A stretch of 64,000 nt of DNA from Periconia sp. R9002 (taxonomy: Eukaryota; Ascomycota; Dothideomycetes; Pleosporales; Periconiaceae), in contig JAMAHW010000033.1 of NCBI GenBank assembly GCA_023627715.1, forward strand, positions 186,001 to 250,000, read 5' to 3'. The position numbers and the translations under genes were made by a program. This document shows positions 1 to 11,800 of the stretch, piece by piece. Numbering within the stretch: the first letter of the stretch is position 1; every line of letters starts with the position of its first letter. The notes under the pieces were generated by a model that worked only from the letters and a program-made list of their open reading frames with translations, did not search any database and was not told the DNA's origin.

Positions 1-465
1 CAAAATCAACGCAGGAGTCAGAGTGCTAATCGCGCATTCCATGTAGGAATCGCTTTATGAAGAATATCACGATACACTATGAGTTATTTCCAAATACGCA
101 AAATGCTGAAAACTCAGAACCAATCTATCCCATTAAAAAAGGCTCAAAGGGCCCCCGGATGCCCTAAGCAGAGCCGGCTTCGTGCCAACCCGGCACGGAA
201 AAAAACTACCAAAAACACCAAAACACACCCTGTTATATTACACCGAGGTGTAGGGGGTGGAGATTTTACCCTCCACCACCCTACACCCCGAAAAACAAAC
301 CCCACCAACCTACTCCCGACGGTCCAAAGCCCCCTGATCAAGCGTCAAGTTGAGACGCTTGAGCGCCTCCAGACGCGCCGCACTGCCCATTCCCTCCGTC
401 AAACTACGGACCTTTGGGGGGTCCGGAGAGGAGGCACCCGCCTCTGCACGCGCGGCATCGACCTT
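1..465. other. Intergenic, left edge
   Basis: No gene is supported here. The stretch lies downstream of the minus-strand gene ending at 466 and probably holds its 3' UTR. The open frame crossing 79-750 on the plus strand is the complement of that gene and has no recognisable protein features. Confidence 0.5.
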
Positions 466-1474
466 CTACTGATGCCGGGCGGCACGCTCGGCGTGGTAGT
501 CCGCCATTTCTTGCTCCCCGTCCTCCGTCATCTCAGCGGGCTGGACGACCGGCTGGAACCAGCAGTCCCAACCAGTCGCCAGCTCCGCCTCGAGACGGCG
601 CCAGAGCGCGACGTCGATGACAGCGTAGAAGCCGCCCCAGTTCTCGCGGATTTTGCGCGCGCTGTTGAGGTCCTTGTACTTGCACGCGTGCAGTTGCTCG
701 AAGAGTCCGCGCTGGTCCTCTGGTACCCAGCGGATGTCGCGCTCGGTTAGCTCCGAAGAGCACTTCCACACTACGCGCATGTCGATCTTGTCATTGTGGT
801 AGAGGTAGTGTGCGTGTTCTCGGTTGTAGCGTTCGATTTTACCTAGTAGCATCTCCTTGAGCTCTGATGTGATGTCGTGCTTGTAGATGGGCTTGATGTA
901 GTCGACTTCTGGTAGGAGCTTGAGTTCTTCTTCGCCCTCGGGGAGAGCAAGATCCTTGACGATGAGGGAGACGATGTTGCCGGCATCTGGCTTGAGATAT
1001 TCGACGAGACAGTGGACGCGGTCGGTGAGCTGCTTGATTCCTCCAGGAGCGTTGGGCGGCAGGGTTCGAAGAGTAGGATTTCCGGGCCTGCTGGACGGGT
1101 AGAAATGGTTTCTGATTAAATTAGAAATGTGCAAAAGTTTGAGAGCAGTGTGATTGATACTTACTCTGTCGCTTCCTCAAAGGTCTCTCCTTGAGGGCCG
1201 AGACCAGGCCACTCGTACAGACTAATTTGTTAGTCTGGGAAGTTCAAAGAAGCCAAGTGAAAGGCTTGAGGTTTGTTTGTGTCCAGATGGATCAAGAAAA
1301 AAAGCAAATAGGAAAATACAGAAGCCAAAGCCAAACACCTAGGTAGGTTGTTGAACCCCGGGGGACAAGCCTTTTTAAAAGACCCGCATGCATGCACGAT
1401 ACTTACGGAGTGTTCGCGGATGAGGTCTTGCCCTTTGCTTTGGCGTTGAAGGTGGAGAAAGAAGAGGAAGCCAT
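466..1474 (-). CDS. Conserved hypothetical protein, three exons
   Basis: I do not recognise a named family. The model joins exon 1 (1474-1407), exon 2 (1221-1165) and exon 3 (1090-466). Both introns start with GTAAGT, and the first ends in a TAG just after an ACTAAC box. The product is about 249 residues. It starts MASSSFSTFNAKAKGKT, then has a Trp/Gly/Pro-containing linker (YEWPGLGPQGETFEEAT), followed by a mixed, charged domain with many Glu, Lys, Tyr and Trp residues. No signal peptide or membrane segment is seen, so a soluble cytosolic or nuclear protein is likely. The exon 3 acceptor is ambiguous by three bases (1090 or 1087), which changes one or two residues only. I am confident it is a gene, but its function is unknown. 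Confidence 0.7.
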
Positions 1475-2688
1475 TGGATCAGAAGAGGAAATTGGTAACT
1501 TGCAGAATTGAGTTTTTGAAGTGACGGTTAAGTTAGACTTGAGACGCTGGAAGCAGCGGTTGCGAGACAAAGTCGAGAGACAGAAGAGAAGGCTAAGCCA
1601 GAGAAGCTTGGAGCCGCGTCGAGAGACAAATGTGTCTTGAAAGGAAGATGTCGTGAGCAGTACCGAGATACAGAAGAAACGCTGTGAGTTGAATCTGGAG
1701 ACAGACGAAAACAGCAAGGTAGATTGTGAGTTGCGTCGTTAGACAGAAATGACTAGGCAAGCGGGTTTGTGCGGATTGCGTCGTGAGCCAAACGAGTCGA
1801 GTGAGGTGGATGTCGTCAGCAGTCTTGCGTATGTTCTTCGACAGACAAAAGAAGTTGGTGATTAAGAAGAGAAGCAGAAACTAGGCAAATGGGCAGAAAA
1901 CGCCAGGGTAGCAAGCAATGATCGAGGCAAAATAGTGAGTGAGTGAGGTGAGGTGCGGTGACAAAGTCCAGGTGACAGAGGAATATGAGCCTTTTCCGAC
2001 TGTGATTTGTTTATGTGGAGGGCGGCACGTGCTCACGAGCAACTATTGGAGGTGACTTATGTTATTGTATTGACGGTTTACGCGTAGAGGCGTCTGTTAC
2101 GTGTTATTGTTTATACACAATGGTTAGACTAGGCAAAAGCCCACCAAAGCACTGAAGCCCATTCATCTTCCCCCTCTGGGCAAGAAATTAATACACACTA
2201 TTGATTGGAGTTTTTAAATTGTTGAGAGACAGAGGAATTGAAGCTACATGGACTCGACCTCGAAGTATGTATGGTCTTGACCTCGGCGAGGCGAAGTGTG
2301 AACTATATATCAAGAAGTGCAGTGCAGTTTACAAAATAACATAAGAATGAATTAAACACGTCTTTAAATTTACATCACATGAAGTGTAAGCCGGTATGTT
2401 AATTGGCCCAAAAGCAGTACTAATCTGTTTTGGAGGAGATGGTCTGTTCACACACAAGGTGTTGACCGCCATTGGCTCACTGCCTAGGTTGAGTAACATC
2501 ATCATTTGAAACGTCTATTTTTTGGTAGCAAACCGGCAGCATAGTGTCTACTCAAGCAGCCTGTTTGCTTGCTTTTCACTTCTTGTGACCAACCTAAAAG
2601 GAACACCGCACTGACCACAACTCACCTGCGTTTGTTCAATCCCGTTTATCACCACAAAGCACTTCTTAAAGCTTTCCGTTCCCCCCAA
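1475..2688. other. Divergent intergenic region
   Basis: This holds the 5' regions of the minus-strand gene at 466-1474 and the plus-strand gene at 2689. The part just upstream of 1474 is purine-rich on the plus strand (pyrimidine-rich on the coding strand), as in many fungal leaders. No further gene is seen. Confidence 0.4.
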
Positions 2689-5542
2689 ATGAACCTAGAA
2701 GATCTCATCAACGACGCAAAGAGGTTCAACCTCAACCGCGCAGACTTTCAGATAACTCGAATCTTTCTTTCGACCTCGACCTCGACCACACCCACATGGG
2801 CATCAACCTCACTCGAGGCGACCAATAAGATGCCTTCACTTCGGGACCTCAATTGTTCTATCTCAATCCCCGACTTCGACTTGACTCTTCCCGAGGGTAT
2901 AACAACTTGTGATGAGCCAACCGTTTGGACACACGTAGCCATACCGCCGGCTAGGTCGCTGCCTTTTGAAATACGACTCACATCTGGTAAAGACATTGCT
3001 CCAGGACTGGTTATATATATTTTCGTGAACGGCGAGTACCGCTGGAGGCTGAAGCGAACCGGAATGTATTTGCGGGACCCGTCGAGCGAGACACGATCTT
3101 CAGTAGACGTTCGCGTGCGCCAGCAAGCGAAGCATTTGGAAGATGGGTCTACAGAGCCCACGAAGATGATGTTTGAAGGTATGTATAACTCTCATTTCTG
3201 ACCAATTCATATACTTTTTATCGAGCTAGACGCTTACGTCTGTACAGATAAGGTGAAGGGAGACGGAGTAGCGACATTGAATATTGAGCGTATCGAGGTC
3301 GTCGTCCTTCGATGTGCCGAGCCACGAAGTGAGAGGTCGTCGTCTCGCACACATCTACAATCGAGCATCGCCCATAGTATGAGTAATGCAGACAACATTC
3401 TTGATGAAGGAATGGCGAATCTGGGTCTAGATGGTGCGAATGACGAACCATATATCCATAGGGGTTGGGACGGAGCCCCTAGAGAATTTCGTACCCGACC
3501 GCATGCTGCCAACTATCCTGCATATCCACCTCCTCGAGTTCCTTATCACGATCCACCCCCACCCCCACCGCAATATCTGAGGACTGGGCATAATAGTCAA
3601 CCGCACACATCATCCATGCCAGTACCACCTCCACCAGGACAAGGTCACAGCGGGTATGGGAACAGGCGACACCACGTAGACGTCCCGTCTGGGTGGTGGG
3701 AATATGGAGCAGGACCTGTTCCTCAAGATCCCCATCACAGGGAGTCACCGCCGTATCCGCATGAGTCCAATTGGGCGCCTCGGTCACAGTGGCAGGAACA
3801 TCCGCATCCTGGACATGACAGAACATACACGGCGCCGTCGGCAGCACAACCTGTACGATCTGTGCCTGGATCATGGCCTGAAACCCCTCCGACGAACTAC
3901 CCCCCGTCTGAATGGCGCCCTCAAACACCGGAGGAACAGATGAAATATGATCCGGCCGGGTTTTGGGGAAATGCTGAATGGAAACGCTGGGAAACCTCTC
4001 CCGCGCCGATCAACTACCCTTTGTCGGAGACGGACTCGGACACAAGCTCCAGTGACACATGGGGCGTCGAAGACAGGCGCTACAGCAAGCCGCAGACAGC
4101 TCCATTTAGCGGCGATTCGTCGAGGTCGAGAAATGATGGTTCAAGCACCCGCAGTGAAAACACTTCCGTCTCTCGCTCTTCGCAATCGAACTCGACCTCG
4201 ACTGTCCGCGGACCAAAGACCAGTGCTCGAAATCCATACTCGAACCGTTATCGCCGTCAAGATTCTGACCCAGAAACATCATCCTCGTCTTCAGACACTG
4301 AGAGCGATGACACATGGACACCACGGAGCCGTAACCGACAACCACCTGCTCCTCCCCAACCAACCGCTCCCTCCGCAGATCGAACCTCAGCAGAACCAAA
4401 TTCCCGAGTCTGTCCACCATTGCAAGGGAGTTTCAAAGACGAATACGCTAAATATTTGGCCGGAAACGTAACACCCTCAGCAACCACCACTTCCACAACG
4501 CTCCCTCCTTTCATCCCTCCACCGAACCTTGCACCTCCTCCTTTATCTTCATCTTCTTCGCAACCTCCGCAACCACGATTTACACACCGTCGACGGATTG
4601 TCCGTGTTCTCCCCGAAAACTCCAACATCCCTATTCTCCCGCCGGCGGACAGCACTACAAGTGCGACCCGCAATGTCTGGACTGCGTATGGCGAGAAGCA
4701 GCTAGGCGAGAAACCTGGAATCTTTGACGCGTTGTTAGGTCCCGTTGCGGATGGAATTGCAAAGAAAGCGAAAAAGAATAAGAGCTCGAGAAGTCACAAG
4801 ACACATTCACGAAAAGAGGAAGGTGTGTGGGTTGACACAACGCGGCTCAAGGGATACGGAGAACGGAGGGCGGAGAATCCGTATACTACTCCAATGACGC
4901 CTGAATATTGTTACTCCGCATATGGAGTTGGAGTCCCGACGGCGACAGCAAACTCGGAGTCGGAGTCTCACGGAAAGTCGAAGTCGCAATCTGAACGCCA
5001 TTCCCACAAACATCACAAACATCGCAAACACCACCATCGACGCCATCACCACCATCACCATGATGAAAACTCATCCTCTCCTCCCTCATCTCCCGGTTCT
5101 CACTCACGCTCTCACTCCCACCGCCACTCCTCTCACTCCTCTGCCCACCCCTTCAAACACTCAGAGGACCTCGCGCCCCCCGCGTTCCAAGCCACCTACA
5201 CTACCACCCACACAACTCGCACTCCCTCCAAACACCCACGATCCCGGTCAATCCGCCACACCTCACACACCCACCATTCCAGCAACACCACCTCTACTTC
5301 CACTGACGACGACCTCATCGACTCGCTCGAGAAACCGGTACGTCCTCCATCCTCTCTACCCCTTTCTCCTTTCATGTTGGATATAGCTAATAATAAGACA
5401 GTTCGCGAAATTCATATTCGACATTAAGCCGGTATCTTCCAGCATTTTTGACGAAGTACTTCGGCGTGCGGAGGACGAGCAAGAGAGGAAGAGGGCGGAG
5501 AGGGTTGGTGCGTGGGTGCGGGGACAGAGTCGACGGAGGTGA
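2689..5542 (+). CDS. Large Ser/Pro/His-rich protein with small N-terminal fungal domain
   Basis: Three exons join in phase: 2689-3178, 3248-5337 and 5402-5542, giving about 906 residues. The first ~160 residues look like a folded beta-rich domain (a GLVIYIFVNGEYRW stretch and a NIERIEVVVLRC strand). This arrangement recalls the fungal DUF7918 type of domain, but the match is tentative. The rest is low complexity. It has Pro/His/Tyr-rich segments, long Ser/Thr/Asp tracts, a basic Ser/Lys stretch and, near residue 780, a cluster dominated by histidine (HKHHKHRKHHHRRHHHHHH). The last exon adds a compact charged tail (FAKFIFDIKP to GQSRRR) that ends at the TGA at 5540-5542. Starts further up (2569) or at the Met of MPSLRDLNC are possible. 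Most of the protein is probably disordered. Its role is unknown; His clusters can bind metal, but that is inference. Confidence 0.65.
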
Positions 5543-6768
5543 GCTATGTAAGGCGGACCTTGGTTGTCAGGACGTAGGTGATGAATCTGCCTCGTGGGAA
5601 ATCTGTCGTGGGTAATGGACGTGGTTTCCTGCGGTTTAGGGTAGGAAATAGGAAAGATGACGACGAGAAAAAAAACAATGAAAAAGTTTGGAATCGTCGT
5701 ATCACTGCATTAGATTTTGGTGGATTTGTTCACATATGCACCTTGTTTCTACCCTGAAAATATACTTCGGCCATGTTACTATATATGCGCTAAACCGTGC
5801 ACACTCCTAGAGGTGCCTCCCTAACCCACCAGTCAAATCTCTCATAATGAAACCTGTCAAGAAATGTACCGGAGATCTTATGTACTAATCTTGACAAACT
5901 AACTTTCGAGAGGATAGAGAAGGATGAGGAGATGTTTGTCTGCATCGTTAATCGGATATGAAGAGCAAGGGAAGAGCATGTCAAATGATTGAGTGAATAG
6001 TGCTGTGTCGGAATGTGACTTGAGTTTTAGGAAAGAGCTCGTACATGCTCGTTGTTCGTATTAGATGTGCAATGTCTTTGCGTTTCATCGAAGTGACGTT
6101 CTTTACCTAGGTTATGCAGTTATCAGTCAGTTTTGGGAGGGAAAAATTGAGCGAATTATAGTGGTGGATTCAACAGATAGGTAGAAATATTCAGATGTCA
6201 TGTCTGAACATTGACAACTGTAGCTGCGTAGCACTTGAGAGTGAAAGCGATGTTCAACGTTTGAAGAGAAAAAGGCACTAGTCCTGATCAGGTTAGCCCA
6301 CTTCCATGCACCAACCCAACCACCACTCCACTTCAACCTACCAGTTCTTTCCTACAGCTTACTTGTGGCAATACATAGAAACAACACTTTCGTGAAGTTC
6401 CAAATCCCCATATTCTCATGTACAAGTACCGCGTAAGATTCAATTCTCAATCATAATAGGCTGAACGCGTGCGCCCAATGCCCCGCGTGCAGTTTCCACG
6501 CCGCCAAGATGAAACATCTCGCGTCGCCAGGAGTTTGAGACAGGGCGATCATACAAACTGTCGCCATAGCCCATGATAACCCCAAGGCATCCCTTCGATT
6601 TGTTTCTTCTTCTTCTTCTTCTTCTCCTCCTCTCAACTCTCGTCTTTCACCTCTCTCATTCTAACCTTCCCTTCTTTTCTTGCGGCACCTGGTGTGCATT
6701 TTTCTTTTCCTTTCGCGCACGCGTGTGTACATATATATCTATTTATTCTTTACTTATTTTAACCAACC
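5543..6768. other. Intergenic with (TTC)n tract
   Basis: No gene is supported. A pyrimidine-rich TTC/CTC repeat at about 6603-6634 sits 135-165 bp before the UstYa-like gene and probably belongs to its promoter or leader. The short frames seen here are broken and low in complexity. Confidence 0.45.
6603..6634. repeat. (TTC)n microsatellite
   Basis: This is a run of TTC triplets passing into CTC triplets, upstream of the start codon at 6769. It is a simple-sequence repeat seen directly. Confidence 0.8.
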
Positions 6769-7694
6769 ATGTCGAAAATGTACAAACCCGTCCCAATAGA
6801 AGAAGAAGAGTCAGCAGTCCACAGTCGCAACCCTTCGAGCGACAACAGCAGCGACGACAACGACAAGTGGGAATGGAGAAGGAACGATAAACGGACATCA
6901 TGGCGAAGTTGCGCGAACTCGAATATCGCTTGGATCATACAGACCGCCATGCTCTCCGTCTCCATCACCCTTTTCGCGGTAACCATGTGCAAGCAATCGG
7001 GAGGAAACACAATGCGAGTGCCAACGACATGGTGTAAGTTTCGATCAGTGCGGGGGGGAGAGACAAGAGAAGTCCTAACATGTGTCCACCAGCGCCGCTG
7101 AACGAAGCCGTCAAATACGAAATCAAACACTTCGACCTCGCGCCTATCCCCGAAGGACCCTTCGTAGGAAAGGGCGACGACGTCGATGCAATGTGGCAGT
7201 GGGCCACCGACGGCAGTACGTCCCCACTACCCTCCCACCCTTCACCTATACTAACTCCCCACAAAGTCCCGGACACAATGGTTTCCAAGGAAGAAATGAT
7301 AAAAATGAACATGGACCCCGTCGGCGCGCTCGAAGTCACCGACCCCAAAACCGGCCGTCGAGGCTACCGCGTCGCCATCGAAGTCTTCCACCAACTCCAC
7401 TGCCTCAACCTCCTGCGCCAAGCAAACCACAAAGCGCACTACGCGCCTCTCGGCGGAGACACAGCAGCCGAGCCCGAAGACTTGCACGGCCATCTCGATC
7501 ATTGCATCGATGCGTTGCGACAGTTCGTCATGTGTCAAGGCGATACGAACGTGTTTCCGTTCCGGTTCCCGTTCAACGATGGCGACCCATGGCCGGATTA
7601 TTCGAGCCCTAGGATGTGCCGGAATTTCGATAGGATTAGGGATTGGGCGGTTGAGCATGGGGTGGAGCAGGGTGTGGATGAGCCGGAGCATTAG
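6769..7694 (+). CDS. UstYa-like (DUF3328) membrane-anchored protein
   Basis: Three exons (6769-7033, 7093-7215, 7267-7694) join in phase to give 271 residues. A hydrophilic, acidic N-terminus of about 50 residues is followed by one membrane segment (about 52-73). The C-terminal domain carries two HxxHC motifs, HQLHC at 171-175 and HLDHC at 205-209, which are the hallmark of the UstYa family. Characterised members act in secondary metabolism, for example oxidative cyclisation in ustiloxin and cyclochlorotine-type pathways, as type II membrane proteins. No precursor peptide with repeated cores, no NRPS/PKS and no second UstY gene lies nearby, so a cluster role is not supported. The coding strand changes from C-rich to G-rich near 7500. 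Family assignment is firm; substrate is unknown. Confidence 0.85.
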
Positions 7695-8232
7695 GGATGA
7701 AAGCGGTTGCGTGCTCTATTCTGTTACAACATCACAAAATCCAACTTTCATCTAACTTGAAAAAGAAACCATTATCAATCTACATCGTGTATAAACCTGC
7801 CCTAGCCACATCAACTTGTGAAATCCCCAATTCTTAATTGAACTACACATTACCACCCCAACCATCTCGCAACCCCACCCCCACCACCCCTCCATATAAC
7901 CGTACCTATCTTATAATATCACCAGTTAGTTGCCTTCTCCACCATGCCGTTTACCATCCATAATCAGATAACCAAGGCGCGGGGATGATGAGTAGGATAT
8001 TATTACTGAGTGAGTGTTATTGGATTGTATTGTGAAGAAAGCGTGTTTTCCAGTGCTCCTCAGTCACTCGTTTCCTAGGGGGAAAAAAGGAATGGTAACG
8101 AGGGAGGAAACTGGAGGGACGTATGGGGATGGTAAGGATTGTGGTTCCCATCGACTCTTACATTACTTTTGAGAATCCATATCTAGTTGCAGTGAGTCGC
8201 CAGCTAGATAAGGTAGGTAGATAGTTTGGACA

Positions 8233-8248
8233 GATAGATAGATAGATA
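8233..8248. repeat. (GATA)4 microsatellite
   Basis: Four tandem GATA units are seen directly in the intergenic region. Confidence 0.8.
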
Positions 8249-8644
8249 CATTTCTACGCAGATTATGTATACATACAAGATATAAAATGTAAGTAGGTAG
8301 ATATTTAGAGTGAGAGATAGAGAGCAGAGCAAGCAAGCAGGGTATCCCAAGGTGCAGCACGCAAGCAAGCAAAGGTACGTTAATAAGGTAAGGTAAAAAA
8401 ATATTGTGGGCGGATGGATGGAGAGGTGGATGTGAAGGAAGGGAAATTGTGTATGACGCCGTTTTAGGGGAGGTGTGACGTTAGGGAAGGGGTGATGTGA
8501 TGTTCATCTAACATAGAAGGATGGATGGATAGATCGAAGAAGCTCAACGACCGACTCGGAAAAAGCGTATGTGCCAGAACCATCTTCGGACATGCAAACT
8601 CACGCCACCCCGTAGTGAAAGAAAAAATCAGGATATACAAGAAA

Positions 8645-8675
8645 GGGAGGAGGAGGAGGAGGAGGAGGAGGAGGA
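8645..8675. repeat. (GGA)n microsatellite
   Basis: About ten GGA triplets in a row lie about 140 bp beyond the kinesin stop codon, in its likely 3' UTR. Confidence 0.85.
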
Positions 8676-8817
8676 AAGGGGCGGCCGTACGCATACATGC
8701 ATCCATGGACAATCATAAAAGACCCAAAAGAGGAAGGACGCAATCATCATGCAAGGTATGTGACAATTCAAAAAACCACACGCCAGAAAAAAAACCAAAA
8801 CCCAGAAAAATGCCAGC

Positions 8818-11800
8818 TCATGATGATTGATCTTCTTCGCTCCCCTCGCCGCTGAAGTAACTCTGATCGATTCTCAGGATCCACTCAATCTTCTCCCTTT
8901 CGGATCGGGCGCGGAAAATGTACGTGTTGCTGCGCGCGAAAACGGCCCAGACGGTGTCTCCCATGGACCCTGTGGCGCCATGGCCGTTGCTGCCATTGGG
9001 CGATGCCGTCGCGCCGCCCGAGAGGAGACGTGCAATCTGCGGCGAGTGGTCTACCCGGGCATTGGTGAGGTTAATGGCGTTGAGTTCGTCGCCCTCGGCG
9101 CTGTAGACGTGCAGATATGGGCGGCGCAGTTCGACGAATCTTCGGATCCAGCGCGTGTTTGTGGGGTCGGGGGTGAGGAGGTAGCTGGCTTTGAGGCAGT
9201 CGGGATTCTTTGGGACAAAGCGAACGGTGGCTACGAGGCTGGGGCGTTCTCGGGAAAGGGAGCGATTGCGTGAGGAGGGGGAGGGCGAGCTCGGGGCGAA
9301 GGCGGCGCCGTTGGTTGGTGGCTCGAGATTTGTTGGGTTGAGGATAATTTCGGCTGGCTCTTTCTTGGTTTTCCAGAGGGCGATGACGCGGTTGAGGAGG
9401 GCGGTCTGATGTTGGGTGAGCGCGGCGGAGGCTAATGGTGCCGGGGGGAAGGTGGAGAGGGCGCGCGAGGAGAGGACTGAGCGTGCAGTCTCGATGTCTG
9501 AGGTGCGCTGACGCCGTTTGAGGAGCGCGATATAGTCCCGAACGAGAGAAACGCTGCGCGGCGTCCACCCACTCAGATGTTCTTCACCTTTGATGTAGTC
9601 GTCCCGCGTGTTCATGCGCCACAGATCGGTGGCGCGTTTCACGCTAGTCGGTCGAATAGCGATGCTGAAGATGCCAACGGTGGAGTGAATGACGCGATTT
9701 TGTGACCAGAGGCTCGAAAAATTGAAGAGCGATGTTGGGCGGAGGTAGGTGCGTGAGCGGATTTGCAGGGCAAGGTCTAGACTAAAGAGCATGGGTTCGG
9801 AGAGTTTGGCTGAAGTGACGTTGAAGAGGAGGTTGGCCTGTACTCGATATTTATCGGGTGTTGCTCGATCGAGAAGCAGGGAGCTGTGCATGGAGGAATC
9901 CCACTGCCCGATGAAAGTTACGTTGGTAGTCCCGTCGGCATTGTTCTTTACCACAGGGGCTGAGACAAGCTTCACAGGAACCTCTCGTACTGGACTGCTA
10001 TCCAGGCCAGGGGAGTTACCCGAAGCATCGATAAGCCGGATACGCCCCACACGCATCGATGTAACGTCCTCCCACTGTAGAGTATCTCCACACGTGTGAG
10101 TGAGATTCACCACGACACGACGTTGGAGACCGTGGTGCAGCTGGTAAACGCCAGCATCCATAGCACCGCTCTGGATGACTTCGACTGGAAGATATGTGCC
10201 GTCTTCAGAGATTTCCTGGATCTGGATACGTGAGAAGATATCATGCGAGTCCTCCGTGTAGAATTCCGACTCTGGCAATCTGGCATTTTTACGCTTTTGC
10301 TTGGGCTTTGGTGCAGAATCGCGCATGTCGTCCCAACTCAGCAGCTTATCAAGATGCATGGATGTGACCTTCGCGAAGATGGATACTCGTAAGAAGGTAT
10401 TTCTAGGACTGGGATACGGAAGGCTCATGCTGTGCACACTCTCGAACCGCACGGGCCCCTCGTCGAAGTCGGTGATCATCTGGGTGGTGGTTGCGCCGCT
10501 CTCGTCGGAAATACCGGGGACGAAGAGCTGTGCGTGTACCTGTGTGCCTTCTCGTTCAGGGAATCCGACAAGATCGTGCATAACCACGTTGAACTTCAAG
10601 GTGGTGGAAGGAGCTTCTGCTGAGGACGGCTCCATAGCTAGTCGGATGATACCTATGACGTTGGTAGTGTACGGCGAGATGACATCGAGACTAAAGTCTT
10701 GCACCCTGGACTCAAACACGGCAGCTAAGGGGACATCTACATCTCCAATGCGCGAAAACTCAGGCATGCAAGGTTCGGAAAACGGGTTTTCCAAAGAGAA
10801 GTGTTGTAGATATTCGGGGCGATTCATATACTGGTGGACTTGATGCATGACCCTAACGCGGAACCGTAGTTTTTGCAGGGACCAGAGATGCACTACCTCA
10901 TTTTTGAAATCAACGACGCGCACGCCTACGCATGGCTTGGGCGTGCTCTCGAGGTACATGTCATCCTCACCAGGTATGCCGTTGAGGACCAAGTCGTACG
11001 AGGAGGGGACATTGTGGCCAACATCGACAATGCAGAATTGAAATACAACGTGCTTGTCCATCTGCTGGCTCATCACTTGGGCCTCTTTCAACGTCGCCGC
11101 ATTTTGCAATATCGTTTCGGCCATGGTAACAAATTTGCGGGATCTCCAATGCTGGAAGACGTGTTTGACAAGCTCGAGCTGCTTCTCCGTGGGTTGGTCT
11201 GAACTGTGTCCATTGCTGACTGTGACTGGCTCATCTGGGGGCGGTTCATGACCGAGCTCTTTCAATTGCCGGTGGAACGCTTCTTTCTGTTCTTGCAGTT
11301 GCCTTTGCATTTCCTGTTTGGCGGCACGGAGCGTCTCCTCCATGACGGCCTTTTCTGATCTAATTTCCCCTGCTTCTACATTTGCATCTTGCTGAGACCT
11401 GAGTCTAGCTGTAAAATCTTCTTTCCGTTTTTCCAACTTGTCCTGCATATCCTCGCGAACTAGTCGTAGGCCATCGTCTTCTTCTCCAAATTGTGGTGTG
11501 GAAGGCATCGTCAGCATTGTATCCAGAGAGAAGTTGTCGATAGTACCATTAGAGGCGTATTTTTCCCGCACGGGATACGAGCTCACAGACTCCATGTCTT
11601 CATCAGCCTCATACACCCGACTTTCGGGCCGAGCTTTTCGAGTGGCGCGTAATTTCTGGAGGTCATCAAACAAAGTGTCAAATTCTTCGTCGGATAGCGA
11701 TGCAATCTTTTGATCGGATCCAGTAGAGCCTAAAAGTGCGGTGACGGCTTCTCTTCTGGCCAGGGACCAGTCCGAGTCTCGTCCTCGCCCAAAGAAGGCA

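Larger units (their letters stand above)
7695..8817. other. Convergent intergenic region with simple repeats
   Basis: This lies between the stops of the UstYa-like gene and the kinesin gene. It holds a GATA tetranucleotide run (about 8233-8248) and a GGA triplet run (about 8645-8675). Frames predicted across these are repeat artefacts. No gene is seen. Confidence 0.5.

Noticed and set aside
79..750. Plus-strand open frame of 223 codons
   Set aside because: It lies on the complement of a well-formed spliced gene and has no conserved-looking features.
2689..8817. A RiPP (ustiloxin-like) cluster around the UstYa gene
   Set aside because: No signal-peptide precursor with repeated cores and Lys-Arg sites, and no other pathway gene, was found on either strand.
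8525..8830. Plus-strand frame with a run of Arg residues
   Set aside because: It is produced by the (GGA)n microsatellite and overlaps the kinesin 3' end.
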